From: CAYPNF01 sp964411985
Lineage (GTDB): Bacteria > Verrucomicrobiota > Verrucomicrobiia > Limisphaerales > J093
Direction of reading: 5' to 3'
Length of the DNA: 64,000 nt
NCBI GenBank assembly: GCA_964411985.1
Contig: CAYPNF010000033.1
Location: 33,740-97,739, forward strand
A program made the translations under genes and the position numbers. Positions 17,208 to 26,098 of the stretch are shown one piece after another. Positions within the stretch are counted from its first letter, which is position 1; every line of letters starts with the position of its first letter. The notes below the pieces were generated by a model. That model saw only the letters and a list, made by a program, of their open reading frames with translations, searched no databases and was not told the DNA's origin.

Positions 17208-18272
17208 ATGGCCAACACCACCAAACCCAGGTTCCGTAATGCTGCGATGAAAGTCGGCAGGTCCAGGAAGACGGGCTCCTACGAGTCTGGGGCAGGATTT
17301 CGACATCACCTGCTCCAGTTAATGCTCGCGCCCCTGTTTCTGTTTGCAGCCCCCCAATTCGCAGGCGCGTTAGAGTTTCATATAGGCATGGGATCGACGA
17401 CTCCAGGCCATACCATGGTGATCCCGATTCTGGCCTCTGGGGCGCCAGCCAATCTCAGCGCCTTCTGCATATTCTTGACGAACAGCCCGCCCCTGGGGCT
17501 GCCAACCGTTGGTCCTGGATCCGCCCAACCCAATCTCGTGGCGTTTGTGGATGACTTCGGCGGCGGAGTGTTTCGCCTCACCTGTTTCGTCACCAACGAC
17601 CCGCCCATACAAGACGGCGAGCTGGCGTCGCTCAGCTATTCAGTCCCCCACGGCACCCCACCCGGCCGTTATCCACTTGAGTTGCCCGATCCACCCAGTT
17701 CAGCCCCACCCGGCCCGAACCCCGAATCCCGCGCTCTAGGAACTAGTGAGCTCATCGCCAGCATCGGGTCCGGCACCCAATTCGAGATCACTCCGGCGAT
17801 CCTCGGCTCGAGTCCCACTCGAATCCGCTCCGCAGGAATGACCCTGAAGATCCCCCTAGCGGATCTGGTGACGGAGGTGGATCACAATCCGTTGACGCTC
17901 CACTTCGGGGCGAGCGTGCAAGGGGCCATTTTGTCGGCGGATGACAAATATGTCTACTACCGCCCTGTCAACCAGAGTGATGACATCTTCACCTACACCG
18001 CGAGCAATGGACTGGGCGATTCCACGTCTGGCGCCGTCACAGTGCAGGTCCTCCAGGTAGGTGGGTTAGCCCAAACCGTAAGCAGCATCGGCAGCGAGGT
18101 CACCATCCGCTTTGCGGGGATCCCCGGATATACCTATGAGGTACAATTCTCCTCCGACCTTGCCGGGGCTTGGGCGACCGTGGCGACCATAACGGCCCCA
18201 GTGGACGGAGTGTTTACCTTCACTGACACCCCCCCCAGCGGTCTCGCCTTTTATCGGTTGGCCCAACATTGA
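17208..18272 (+). CDS. secreted cohesin-like protein with C-terminal FYRL module
   Basis: About 354 residues; the first ATG is at 17208, and one at 17247 is an alternative that brings the hydrophobic export segment (LLQLMLAPLFLFAAPQFAGA) nearer the start. After the signal comes a beta-sandwich resembling cohesins: GSTTPGHTMVIPILASGAPA, a central GGVFRLTCFV block, DGELASLSYSV, then PPGRYPLEL. A cadherin/Ig-like stretch (about 195-285, YYRPVNQSDDIFTYTASNG) is next, and the last 60 residues form the YTYEVQFSSDLAG...W...FYRLAQH module seen in three other proteins of this window. No enzyme motif is present. The upstream neighbour ends in a dockerin-like EF-hand, so pairing is plausible but unproven. 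Confidence 0.6.
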   Translation: MANTTKPRFRNAAMKVGRSRKTGSYESGAGFRHHLLQLMLAPLFLFAAPQFAGALEFHIGMGSTTPGHTMVIPILASGAPANLSAFCIFLTNSPPLGLPTVGPGSAQPNLVAFVDDFGGGVFRLTCFVTNDPPIQDGELASLSYSVPHGTPPGRYPLELPDPPSSAPPGPNPESRALGTSELIASIGSGTQFEITPAILGSSPTRIRSAGMTLKIPLADLVTEVDHNPLTLHFGASVQGAILSADDKYVYYRPVNQSDDIFTYTASNGLGDSTSGAVTVQVLQVGGLAQTVSSIGSEVTIRFAGIPGYTYEVQFSSDLAGAWATVATITAPVDGVFTFTDTPPSGLAFYRLAQH

Positions 18273-18280
18273 TTCCCGTT

Positions 18281-18976
18281 ATGAAACTCAATCCCCTGGT
18301 TTGGCTAGCCCTCTGCGCCCCTGTCCACGCCGCCATCTTCGAGGAGACATTCACGAGCGGGTTTCTCAACAACGGACGGGTCCCTGATGGCAACGTTGCG
18401 GGGTGGAACGATACCAGGCTCTTTCCGGGCGTGGTTCCAGGCGACATTTCCGAGGTAAGCGTCAGCCTGGACCTTACGGGGGGATTTAACGGCGATTTGT
18501 ATGCCTACCTCAGCCATGACGGCGTCCTGGTCCCCTTGCTCAACCGGGTGGGTGTCGCTGCGACCTCCCCCAGCAGCGATTTCGGTTATTCCGACGCTGG
18601 CCTCAAAGTCACTTTCAGCCATGCCGCGGACCTTGATGTGCATTATTATGGCCGCTGCAGCCCCGCCTTCGCCGACGGCCAGTTGACCGGGATGTGGCAG
18701 CCAGATGGCCGAACGCTCGACCCCATGTCGGCGCCCATCGAGTTTGACCTTGCCACCCCTGCCCGGATCTCGTTGGACTCCCTGCTTGGCCTGGATCCCA
18801 CTGCATCATGGACCCTGTTTATCGCTGACCTGTCTGCGGGTGGGGAGCAAACCCAAGTGCGCAGCTGGGGACTGAACATCGTGGCGGTACCGGAGCCAGC
18901 ACGTCTTCTCTCGTTGGCATCCCTGAGCCTCTTGGCTTGGGCATGTTTCCGATACCGCCGCCCCAACGATTCCTGA
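18281..18976 (+). CDS. PEP-CTERM anchored protein with P-domain-like fold
   Basis: A 231-residue exported protein. The ATG at 18281 follows the previous stop by 8 bases; a TTG overlapping that stop is less likely. It has a short signal peptide (MKLNPLVWLALCAPVHAA). The body resembles the proprotein-convertase P domain: DISEVSVSLDLTGGFNGDLY, AYLSHDGVLVPLLNRVG, then ASWTLFIADLSAGGEQTQVR with SWGLNI. The C-terminus is a textbook PEP-CTERM sorting signal: VPEPARL, a hydrophobic helix (LLSLASLSLLAWACF) and a basic end (RYRR). It should be processed by an exosortase encoded elsewhere. It forms a likely three-gene run with the two preceding surface proteins. Confidence 0.8.
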   Translation: MKLNPLVWLALCAPVHAAIFEETFTSGFLNNGRVPDGNVAGWNDTRLFPGVVPGDISEVSVSLDLTGGFNGDLYAYLSHDGVLVPLLNRVGVAATSPSSDFGYSDAGLKVTFSHAADLDVHYYGRCSPAFADGQLTGMWQPDGRTLDPMSAPIEFDLATPARISLDSLLGLDPTASWTLFIADLSAGGEQTQVRSWGLNIVAVPEPARLLSLASLSLLAWACFRYRRPNDS

Positions 18977-19075
18977 GAAGGCGATCCAGTCCGGTGATGC
19001 CGCGTCATTGGAGGGCTCCAAATTGCGTGCTTGCGGCGATGGCGGAGTTCAGTGTACTACTGTATCACCAAATGG

Positions 19076-19162
19076 GCCGACGTGGCGGAATTGGCAGACG
19101 CGCTAGACTCAAAATCTGGTACTCGTGAGAGTGTGTGGGTTCGACCCCCTCCGTCGGCACCA
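19076..19162 (+). tRNA. tRNA-Leu (anticodon CAA)
   Basis: The acceptor stem GCCGACG pairs perfectly with CGTCGGC, followed by A and an encoded CCA. The anticodon loop CTCAAAA gives anticodon CAA at 19110-19112, reading UUG. The long variable arm (around ACTCGTGAGAGTG) and GGTTCGACCCC T-arm are typical of a class II leucine tRNA. Confidence 0.95.
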
Positions 19163-19278
19163 TATTGACAAGGACTTACAAAAGTTGTGTGACCATTTCC
19201 ATTGCTGGCCGTCTTCCTTGCAGCGTTGGACGTGATGTGAAAGCCACCGGCGGGTGGCTATGAGTTGAACGCAGTCCC

Positions 19279-19309
19279 GACCGGGGCAGTTGCCCGGTCT
19301 GTTCTTCTT
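19279..19309 (+). terminator. probable rho-independent terminator downstream of tRNA-Leu
   Basis: GACCGGG and CCCGGTC form a perfect 7-bp stem with a 7-base loop, followed by the T-rich GTTCTTCTT. It lies about 115 bases after the tRNA end. The remainder of the 19163-19475 gap shows no gene. Confidence 0.55.
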
Positions 19310-19448
19310 GCCAATACACCTACCCAAGACGCAAACGCGGGATCAAAGCCCCGGTGCGTCGCGGTACTCACCCGGAGCTCGAGGCCTTGCGGATTTGGTG
19401 CGTCGGGGACCTTCTGCTCGACGGCCGCTTACCGCTTGATTGTAAGAG

Positions 19449-19464
19449 TGTATCATGTGATACA
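19449..19464. promoter_or_regulatory. operator-like palindrome just before the giant gene
   Basis: TGTATCA-TG-TGATACA, a perfect 7-bp inverted repeat with a 2-base centre, ends 11 bases before the ATG at 19476 and next to a possible Shine-Dalgarno AAGG. Its size and symmetry suit a dimeric repressor of GntR or TetR type, and binding there would block transcription or ribosome access. No regulator gene is adjacent. Confidence 0.4.
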
Positions 19465-19475
19465 TAAGGCTGATT

Positions 19476-22400
19476 ATGATCTGGATACGACTCTTGCGGC
19501 GCAACAGGAAGAAATCGCTTTTCGCGGGTACCTCTATCCCGGCGAGGGCCGGCATCCTTGCCAACCTCGCTTTCGTGCTCCTCGCCATTGCCAGCTCCGC
19601 TCACGCAGCGTTCCCCACCCTTTCGATCCGGTCGATCCCTCCAGACGTCCAGATCTCCTGGACCAATGTGGGCGCTGGTTTTGTGCTCCAGGCCGCCAGC
19701 ACTCTGGCACCCCCTGCTGAGTGGATCACGACGGGTCTCGCACCGCTGGCCAACGGCGACGTCCGGATAGTGACGTTGCAACCCGGGACAGCGACGCGCT
19801 TTTATCGCCTGGCGAGCCTGCGGGGGACACAGGTGACTCACGTTTCTCCGGCGGAGGGCGAAACGGGTGTCTCGGTCACGCGCGAGACCATCCTCACACT
19901 CTCGGCTCCGTTGGCCGCGGACGAGACGGTAACCGCACAGGAGGTGTATCTCGAAGCAAACGGGGTTCGCCTTCTTTCACGTGCCGAAATCTCGAGTGAC
20001 CGGCGGACCCTGACGATCTTTCCCTTGGAGAACATGCCGGGTGGTTCGCGGGTCATCGCTTCGATCCGGGGCGACGAACTTCGCGACGAAAGTGGCAACG
20101 CCGTGGACGCGGACAACGACGGGCAGTCTGGGGGCCTGGGCTCCGTCGCGTTCCACACCGCAGGCGTCGTGGGTCTGGCGGGGACCGGCGTTGAAGGCAG
20201 GGTATTGGCCTCCGAACCCGGGCCGGGCGGCGCGAACCTACCGCTTGTCGGCGTGACAATCACCGTCAATGGAGCTGAGGAAACTCTTCGGACTGTCACC
20301 GACGACACAGGCTTCTTCAGGCTTCTGCCCGCCCCTGCAGGCAGGTTCTTTGTCCACATCGACGGACGCACTGCCACGGCCAGCCAATGGCCGGGTGGCA
20401 CCTACTACCCCTACATCGGCAAGTGCTGGGAGGCTCTACCGGGCTACACCAACAACAAAGCCGCAGGGACTGGGCTCATCTATCTGCCTCGGATCCAGTC
20501 TGACGCGCTGACAACCGTGAGCGCAACCCAGCCCACGGTGGTGGCTCTCCCGCAATCCGTGGTTGCCACGAATCCCGCGCTTTCTGGCATCACCCTTCGT
20601 GTCCCGCCGAACGCTCTTTACAACGACAACGGCACGCGCGGCGGCCAAGTAGGCATGGCGTTGGTGCCGCCTGACCGCCTTCCTGAGCCCCTCCCGAGTG
20701 GCTTGAATCTGCCCGTGGTGATCACCATCCAGACCGATGGCCCGACCAACTTCGATACCCCGGTGCCTGCCCGGTTTCCGAACCTTCCCGACCCTGTCAC
20801 CGGCATCAAACTTGGTCCGGGTGCCAAGACGGTCTTGTGGAGTTTTAACCACGATACCGGACGCTGGGAACCGCAAGGCACCTGCACGATCACGGCAGAT
20901 GGCCAGTTTGCTGAGACCGATCCTGGCGTCGGGGTGCGCCAACCGGGATGGCACGGGGTTGCTCCCGGGTCTCCCGCCTCGGGCCCGCCAGTGCCCAACC
21001 CGCCCCCGGAGCCGCCCGCCCCCGATCCGAACGAGGATCCCTGCGAACGCGACCAGCAGCTCGCAATGAACTCTGCCCTCGACCTCGCCACGGATCTCAT
21101 GATGGAAACCCAGCAACTGCCGTGGGGTATCGACTGTGCGCTCGGTCTCGCGTTGGACACAGTCCGCACGGCCCGTGACTGCACCGCAGCTGGCGGTGAT
21201 CAGTTCAGCGATGATTGCGGCGATATCGCGGCGGACAACGCCATTGGCGTGGGTCTTGGATGCATTCCCGTGGTGGGCGGCATCCTGGATCTGGGGTGGG
21301 GCGGAAAGCAGTTGATCGACAACGGCTTTAATTACTATGACTGCACCCAGAATCAGCAGGGCCGGGCCGCACGTTCCGCGCTGCAACGCCAGTCGGCCCC
21401 TGACCTTCTGGATGCCGGCAGTCCGGCTGAACTCCTGGCCAGCGCCCTCGCTGAGCAGCAAGCTTTCTCCCTGGCCTCAAGTAATGTGCTTCAAGTCTGG
21501 CTCGGCTCCCCGGTGTGGTTCGGAGTCACGAACAGACAGCAGGAGACTCTCTACAAGGGTATCTTGGAGGAGATCAGACAAGCCGTATCCCCGACGGGTC
21601 TCGCGGGGACGATGGTCACGTCCGAAGAGCAAACCGCCCTGCAAGCCCTCCAGCGACCGGAATCCATATCTGCCTCCGATGTGGTGGCGCTTGCCGCACG
21701 CATCTCCGGCTTCAAGAACGGCACGCTGAAAACCAACACGGCCGAACGCGTGGCCATCGACAATGCGCTCCGCTCTTTCCTGCAGACGGCACAGCCGCTC
21801 CAAGCCGCGGGATGGCGCACTGGAATCGATGGTTTCCGCAATGCCCTGCTCGCGCTCACTCAGATGGCGCAGGTGAACTGCCCCGACACCTCCTCGACCT
21901 CGGGCACCTCGGGTGGCGGCACGCGGAGCGTCTCCACGCTGACAGGTACCCTGCCGTACCGCTGGCTCATTGTGAACCACGATGCCGGTTTCTCCCTTCG
22001 CGGCACTCTGCGACCCTTTGAATCGGTCCCCGACTTGAGCCTCGCACCTGAAAGTTTCCACGGGCTCTACTATCTCGACCCGCGTAGCATGCGCATCGGT
22101 TTTGCCTTCTTCCGCTCCGCACTCAGCGGTGAGCCCACTATCCTGCCCTGCCCGCATTGGGCTCCGTCCGGCGCTCGACCACTGGACTCCGACGCGGACG
22201 GACTCACCGACCTCGCGGAGTGGATCGTGGGGACCTCGTCCCAGAACCCTGACACGGACGGGGATGGTGTTTCCGACGGAGCGGAACTGCGCACGGGCGG
22301 AAACCCCAGCGATGGCTTTGCCTTGAATCCCGGTTTGATCGGCTCGACCTATTTTCCCGACGGAGCGGTCGATGTCGCCATCAACCGGAACTATGCCCTC

Positions 22401-25400
22401 GTCGCCTGCGCTGGCACCGGTCTCAAGATTCTTGACGTCACGGACCCCTTCTCACCGATCCTTGCCGCATCCCTTTCTCTCAACGGGGGAGCCATTTCCA
22501 TTGCAGCCGCCAACGATCTAGCGGTGTTGGGAACCCCCTCCGGGGTCGCCATCGTCGACGTGCGCGACGCGGAGAAGCCAGTTCTGCGCGCCCTCAATCC
22601 GGTTGGCGAAGTCGAACCGGTGGCACTGGACCACGAATTCGCCTACGCTGGAATCCGCAACGGCGTCGCCGTTGTGGACTTGAGCAACGATTCGCTGCGG
22701 CAGATCTACAACATGCCTGGGGCTGATATCGACGCGATTGCCGTGCAGGGATCCGCTCTCTATGTGCTCACCGCCAACGAGCTGGTGACCCTCAAGCGCC
22801 TCGGACCCTTCCTCAGCCCGGGGCACTCGCTACCGATTGCTGGAACCAAGGCCCCGCTTGAGTATGGCCGGGAGCTCCTCGTCGCGGGAGCCCGCGCTTA
22901 CGTAGGCTATTTCACAGGCTTCTCCATCCTCAACCTCTCCGATCCTTTCCAGCCTGCCATCTCAGGCTCCCCTGCCGTCAACCAGGCCGCCATTCACAGT
23001 CTCGCTCTCGCCGGACCGCGCCGGCTTGTGCCTGTCGTGAGCTTCGCTGGTGAAGGCACGCTCGCCCCGGCCCTCTACGATGTGACTGACCCCTCCGACG
23101 TGACCCGTTTCCTGGGCTCCTTTGCCACCCCAGGCGCACCGCGCGCGGCCGCAGTGGACCGCGGCCTCGCCTATGTGGCCGACGGCCTCAGCGGGCTGGC
23201 GGTGGTCAACTTGGTCGGCGGCCGAAATGATACCACGCCCCCATCCGTTGCTTTTGCCAGAGCGCTCGGTTCGCCAAACCCAAGGGTGGAGCGTTCCACC
23301 CACGTCACAGCCTACATTGAAGCCGATGACGATACGCTGGTCCGGCAAGTGACTCTGCGCGTCAATGGCAACCCTGTCGGCACCGACGGGAGCTACCCGT
23401 TCGAGATCCGGTTTGCCACACCTGCGGTGGCGGGCGCGAACCTCGTCCTACAGGCTGAGGCTTTCGACGTCGCCGGCAACCGCTCTCTCACGCCTCCGTT
23501 GCAAGTGAGCGTGATTGAAGACGCAACCCCGCCCAGTCTTTTAGCTGTGTTCCCCGCCCCCGGTGCCCGTATCGGTTCCGGACTGCTGAACGAGATTACC
23601 TTCACTTTCAACGAACCCTTGGCCAATGTCGGCCCAGGTTCCGCCAGTGTTCAAGCCGCAGGTCCAGATGGAGCTTTGGGCACGCCCGACGACCTTCCCC
23701 TGCCTGCCCAGGCGATTCAAGCCATCGGAACCCAGCTTGTCTGGACCGCTGCCTCGGCGCCGCTGCCCGACGGCCCATACCGCCTTAACCTTGCCTCCAA
23801 TCTCAAGGACACCGCAGGCAACGCGACGCTCGAGCCCTGGACCTCGGATTTCGAAGTGCTTTCCTCCCTCCCGCGCCTCGTCGCCGTCAACCCAAAGGGC
23901 CGCCTGCGCGAGCAGGGGGAAACCCACCCCACGCTGTTCGTGGGCTTCTCTCCTGCTTTCCCCCCTGACCTTGTCACCCAGATCCACTTTTCCCTTGCTG
24001 AGGCCGGCCCTGATAGCACGTGGGACACCGCTGATGACCGACCGTGGACCACTGCAGGCGCCCGTGCCGACACCAGCGGAGCGCTCGTGTTTGTCGACGT
24101 CAGTCCCGCCCTCGGGGAGGGCAAGTATCGGCTTACGGCCCAGGGCCCAGTCGTTTCCCCGGCAACGCTTGAGTTTGTCCTTGGGGACGCCTTCAACTCC
24201 TGGGTGGCTCCTGCGAGTGGACCCTGGCGTATTGCCACCAACTGGACCTATCCCCTGGTTTCGTTTGACAACCTCGTGATTGCCCTGCCTGACGCCGACA
24301 TCACGACAACCCTTGATTCCACCGTGCCGATGCTTCGGACCTTGCACTCGGAGGAAGCCTTCGTCTTCGAGCGCGGGGACCTGCGGGTGACTGACACCGC
24401 CACGTTCCTCGGACCCGCTGTCCTAGGCGGTGGCAACTCGGACAACCCCGTACTCACGGGGGGCGGCAAGTTCCGTTTCCTCGGCGGCCTCGACATCCGG
24501 AGCAGCACCGTCGCCACCTACGCGGTTCAGTTGCAGAACGCTTCGCTGATCAACGGCGGCAAAGCGCGCTGGATCTCGGGAGACATCCAGTTCAACAGCA
24601 CGAATGCCCTCATCGTCAACAGCCCGGATGCGACGTTCGAGATCGAACCCGCCGCCCGCCGCCTCCAGAGACCCAACACGGGGAGCGGCCGATTCCTCAA
24701 CGCCGGGCTTATCACCAAACCCGCAGGCACCAACATCGTTGGTTTTGAACGCGTTTCCCTTGAGAACAGTGGGCGCGTGCAGGTCGGTGACGGAGCCTTG
24801 CGTTTCATGGGATACACCGGCGACGGCGACCTCAGCGTCCAATCCAATGGCGCCGTTGCCCTTTCGGGGAACGTCACCCTCGGCCCGAGCGCTCGGGTCA
24901 CCGGGACCGGTCGTGTGCAGTTCGGCTGGTTTCAGTCTACCACCGTGTACCGCGCCACAGCTGAAGTCTACGGCAACTACGATCTCGAGGGCTACACCGT
25001 CGTCGACGAAGGCTCCGTCACATTCCATCGGCCTATCCAGTCCCCTAGTTCCGGCTTCCGCGTGGAGGGGACCGCCCGATTTGTGCAGCCTGTCGAGCTT
25101 GGAGATCTTACTGTGGCGACCGCCAGTACTGGAGTGGCGCAGTTCGATTCCGCCGCCACCTTGGAGAGCGTCACTTTCGAGTTCGGAACGATTTCTGGCG
25201 CGGGTGCGATCCTCGTTAACCGCGACTTCCACTGGAAACGCGGCAGTTTTCTTCCCGGCGGCGAACTCTCGCTGGCTGGAAACGCATGGGTCGACCTCGA
25301 CGGGCAACTCTCGCGGCGACTTCATGTCCGGCCGGGTGCTGCCCTATCTATCACGAACGACAACGCGACCTCGCTCGCGCCTGCCACGGGGCAGGTCGCC

Positions 25401-26015
25401 GGCCAGGTCCTGAATGAAGGCACTCTCCACAAGACGGGCCTCGGCAGGTTTACCCTATTGGTTCATGTGATCAACGACGGCCAAGCGATTATCTCGAGTG
25501 GCGCAATTTTGATGGGAAGTACCGCGAGCCCCCGGTGGGTACAGGGCCCAAGCGGCCAAATTCTTCTCCAGGGCGGACAATTTGGCATCAACAACACCAG
25601 CCAACTCTCGCTCGAAGCCGGGAGTTTCGGCGGCGTCGGGGAACTGCGCCTCACCACCACCTCCACTGCCACCCTCCAAAACGCTGCCACGCTACGAGTC
25701 GGCAACCCTACGGGCACGCTGAAGGTCTCCTCGCTGAACCTCAGCCTCGCCCCCACCAGCGAGACCCTTGTCACCCTCGCTTCCGATGTCTCGAGTCTGC
25801 TGGAAGTGCAGCGGAACCTGAACCTCGGCGGCCGCTTGCATATCGCACTCACAGCTGGCTTCACGCCGGCGCTGGGCCAGTCTTTTGTCATTGCACGCGC
25901 CGCCGCCCGGACCGGCACTTTTGCCGAGATTCTTGCGCCCGGCCTGCCGCCTAGCCTCCGCGCCCAAGTCGACTACCTTGCCAACGAGGTCGTCGTGCGA
26001 ATCACCGGATCGTAA
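19476..26015 (+). CDS. 2179-residue secreted multidomain beta-rich surface protein
   Basis: The signal region (about 1-45) contains LANLAFVLLAIASSAHA. In order: an FYRL module (about 50-110, here at the N-terminus); an Ig-like domain (about 118-225, HVSPAEGETGVSVTRETILT); a carboxypeptidase-regulatory-like domain (about 235-300); a Pro-rich linker near 505-525; a cysteine-containing helical region (about 525-800); thrombospondin-type-3-like Asp repeats (about 902-940, DSDADGLTDL and DTDGDGVSDG); an LVIVD-type beta-propeller (about 950-1250); Ig-like domains (about 1255-1560); and a long beta-solenoid passenger-like region to the end. No catalytic site, transmembrane anchor or PEP-CTERM is visible. 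It may be an adhesin or surface-layer protein. An operator-like palindrome precedes its start. Confidence 0.75.
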   Translation: MIWIRLLRRNRKKSLFAGTSIPARAGILANLAFVLLAIASSAHAAFPTLSIRSIPPDVQISWTNVGAGFVLQAASTLAPPAEWITTGLAPLANGDVRIVTLQPGTATRFYRLASLRGTQVTHVSPAEGETGVSVTRETILTLSAPLAADETVTAQEVYLEANGVRLLSRAEISSDRRTLTIFPLENMPGGSRVIASIRGDELRDESGNAVDADNDGQSGGLGSVAFHTAGVVGLAGTGVEGRVLASEPGPGGANLPLVGVTITVNGAEETLRTVTDDTGFFRLLPAPAGRFFVHIDGRTATASQWPGGTYYPYIGKCWEALPGYTNNKAAGTGLIYLPRIQSDALTTVSATQPTVVALPQSVVATNPALSGITLRVPPNALYNDNGTRGGQVGMALVPPDRLPEPLPSGLNLPVVITIQTDGPTNFDTPVPARFPNLPDPVTGIKLGPGAKTVLWSFNHDTGRWEPQGTCTITADGQFAETDPGVGVRQPGWHGVAPGSPASGPPVPNPPPEPPAPDPNEDPCERDQQLAMNSALDLATDLMMETQQLPWGIDCALGLALDTVRTARDCTAAGGDQFSDDCGDIAADNAIGVGLGCIPVVGGILDLGWGGKQLIDNGFNYYDCTQNQQGRAARSALQRQSAPDLLDAGSPAELLASALAEQQAFSLASSNVLQVWLGSPVWFGVTNRQQETLYKGILEEIRQAVSPTGLAGTMVTSEEQTALQALQRPESISASDVVALAARISGFKNGTLKTNTAERVAIDNALRSFLQTAQPLQAAGWRTGIDGFRNALLALTQMAQVNCPDTSSTSGTSGGGTRSVSTLTGTLPYRWLIVNHDAGFSLRGTLRPFESVPDLSLAPESFHGLYYLDPRSMRIGFAFFRSALSGEPTILPCPHWAPSGARPLDSDADGLTDLAEWIVGTSSQNPDTDGDGVSDGAELRTGGNPSDGFALNPGLIGSTYFPDGAVDVAINRNYALVACAGTGLKILDVTDPFSPILAASLSLNGGAISIAAANDLAVLGTPSGVAIVDVRDAEKPVLRALNPVGEVEPVALDHEFAYAGIRNGVAVVDLSNDSLRQIYNMPGADIDAIAVQGSALYVLTANELVTLKRLGPFLSPGHSLPIAGTKAPLEYGRELLVAGARAYVGYFTGFSILNLSDPFQPAISGSPAVNQAAIHSLALAGPRRLVPVVSFAGEGTLAPALYDVTDPSDVTRFLGSFATPGAPRAAAVDRGLAYVADGLSGLAVVNLVGGRNDTTPPSVAFARALGSPNPRVERSTHVTAYIEADDDTLVRQVTLRVNGNPVGTDGSYPFEIRFATPAVAGANLVLQAEAFDVAGNRSLTPPLQVSVIEDATPPSLLAVFPAPGARIGSGLLNEITFTFNEPLANVGPGSASVQAAGPDGALGTPDDLPLPAQAIQAIGTQLVWTAASAPLPDGPYRLNLASNLKDTAGNATLEPWTSDFEVLSSLPRLVAVNPKGRLREQGETHPTLFVGFSPAFPPDLVTQIHFSLAEAGPDSTWDTADDRPWTTAGARADTSGALVFVDVSPALGEGKYRLTAQGPVVSPATLEFVLGDAFNSWVAPASGPWRIATNWTYPLVSFDNLVIALPDADITTTLDSTVPMLRTLHSEEAFVFERGDLRVTDTATFLGPAVLGGGNSDNPVLTGGGKFRFLGGLDIRSSTVATYAVQLQNASLINGGKARWISGDIQFNSTNALIVNSPDATFEIEPAARRLQRPNTGSGRFLNAGLITKPAGTNIVGFERVSLENSGRVQVGDGALRFMGYTGDGDLSVQSNGAVALSGNVTLGPSARVTGTGRVQFGWFQSTTVYRATAEVYGNYDLEGYTVVDEGSVTFHRPIQSPSSGFRVEGTARFVQPVELGDLTVATASTGVAQFDSAATLESVTFEFGTISGAGAILVNRDFHWKRGSFLPGGELSLAGNAWVDLDGQLSRRLHVRPGAALSITNDNATSLAPATGQVAGQVLNEGTLHKTGLGRFTLLVHVINDGQAIISSGAILMGSTASPRWVQGPSGQILLQGGQFGINNTSQLSLEAGSFGGVGELRLTTTSTATLQNAATLRVGNPTGTLKVSSLNLSLAPTSETLVTLASDVSSLLEVQRNLNLGGRLHIALTAGFTPALGQSFVIARAAARTGTFAEILAPGLPPSLRAQVDYLANEVVVRITGS

Positions 26016-26098
26016 GCCGACCGTCTCGTCACAACCGGCGGCTCATTTACTTTCACACTCGACCTTGAGCAACCGACTGGGAACCTTTACGTTGGTGG

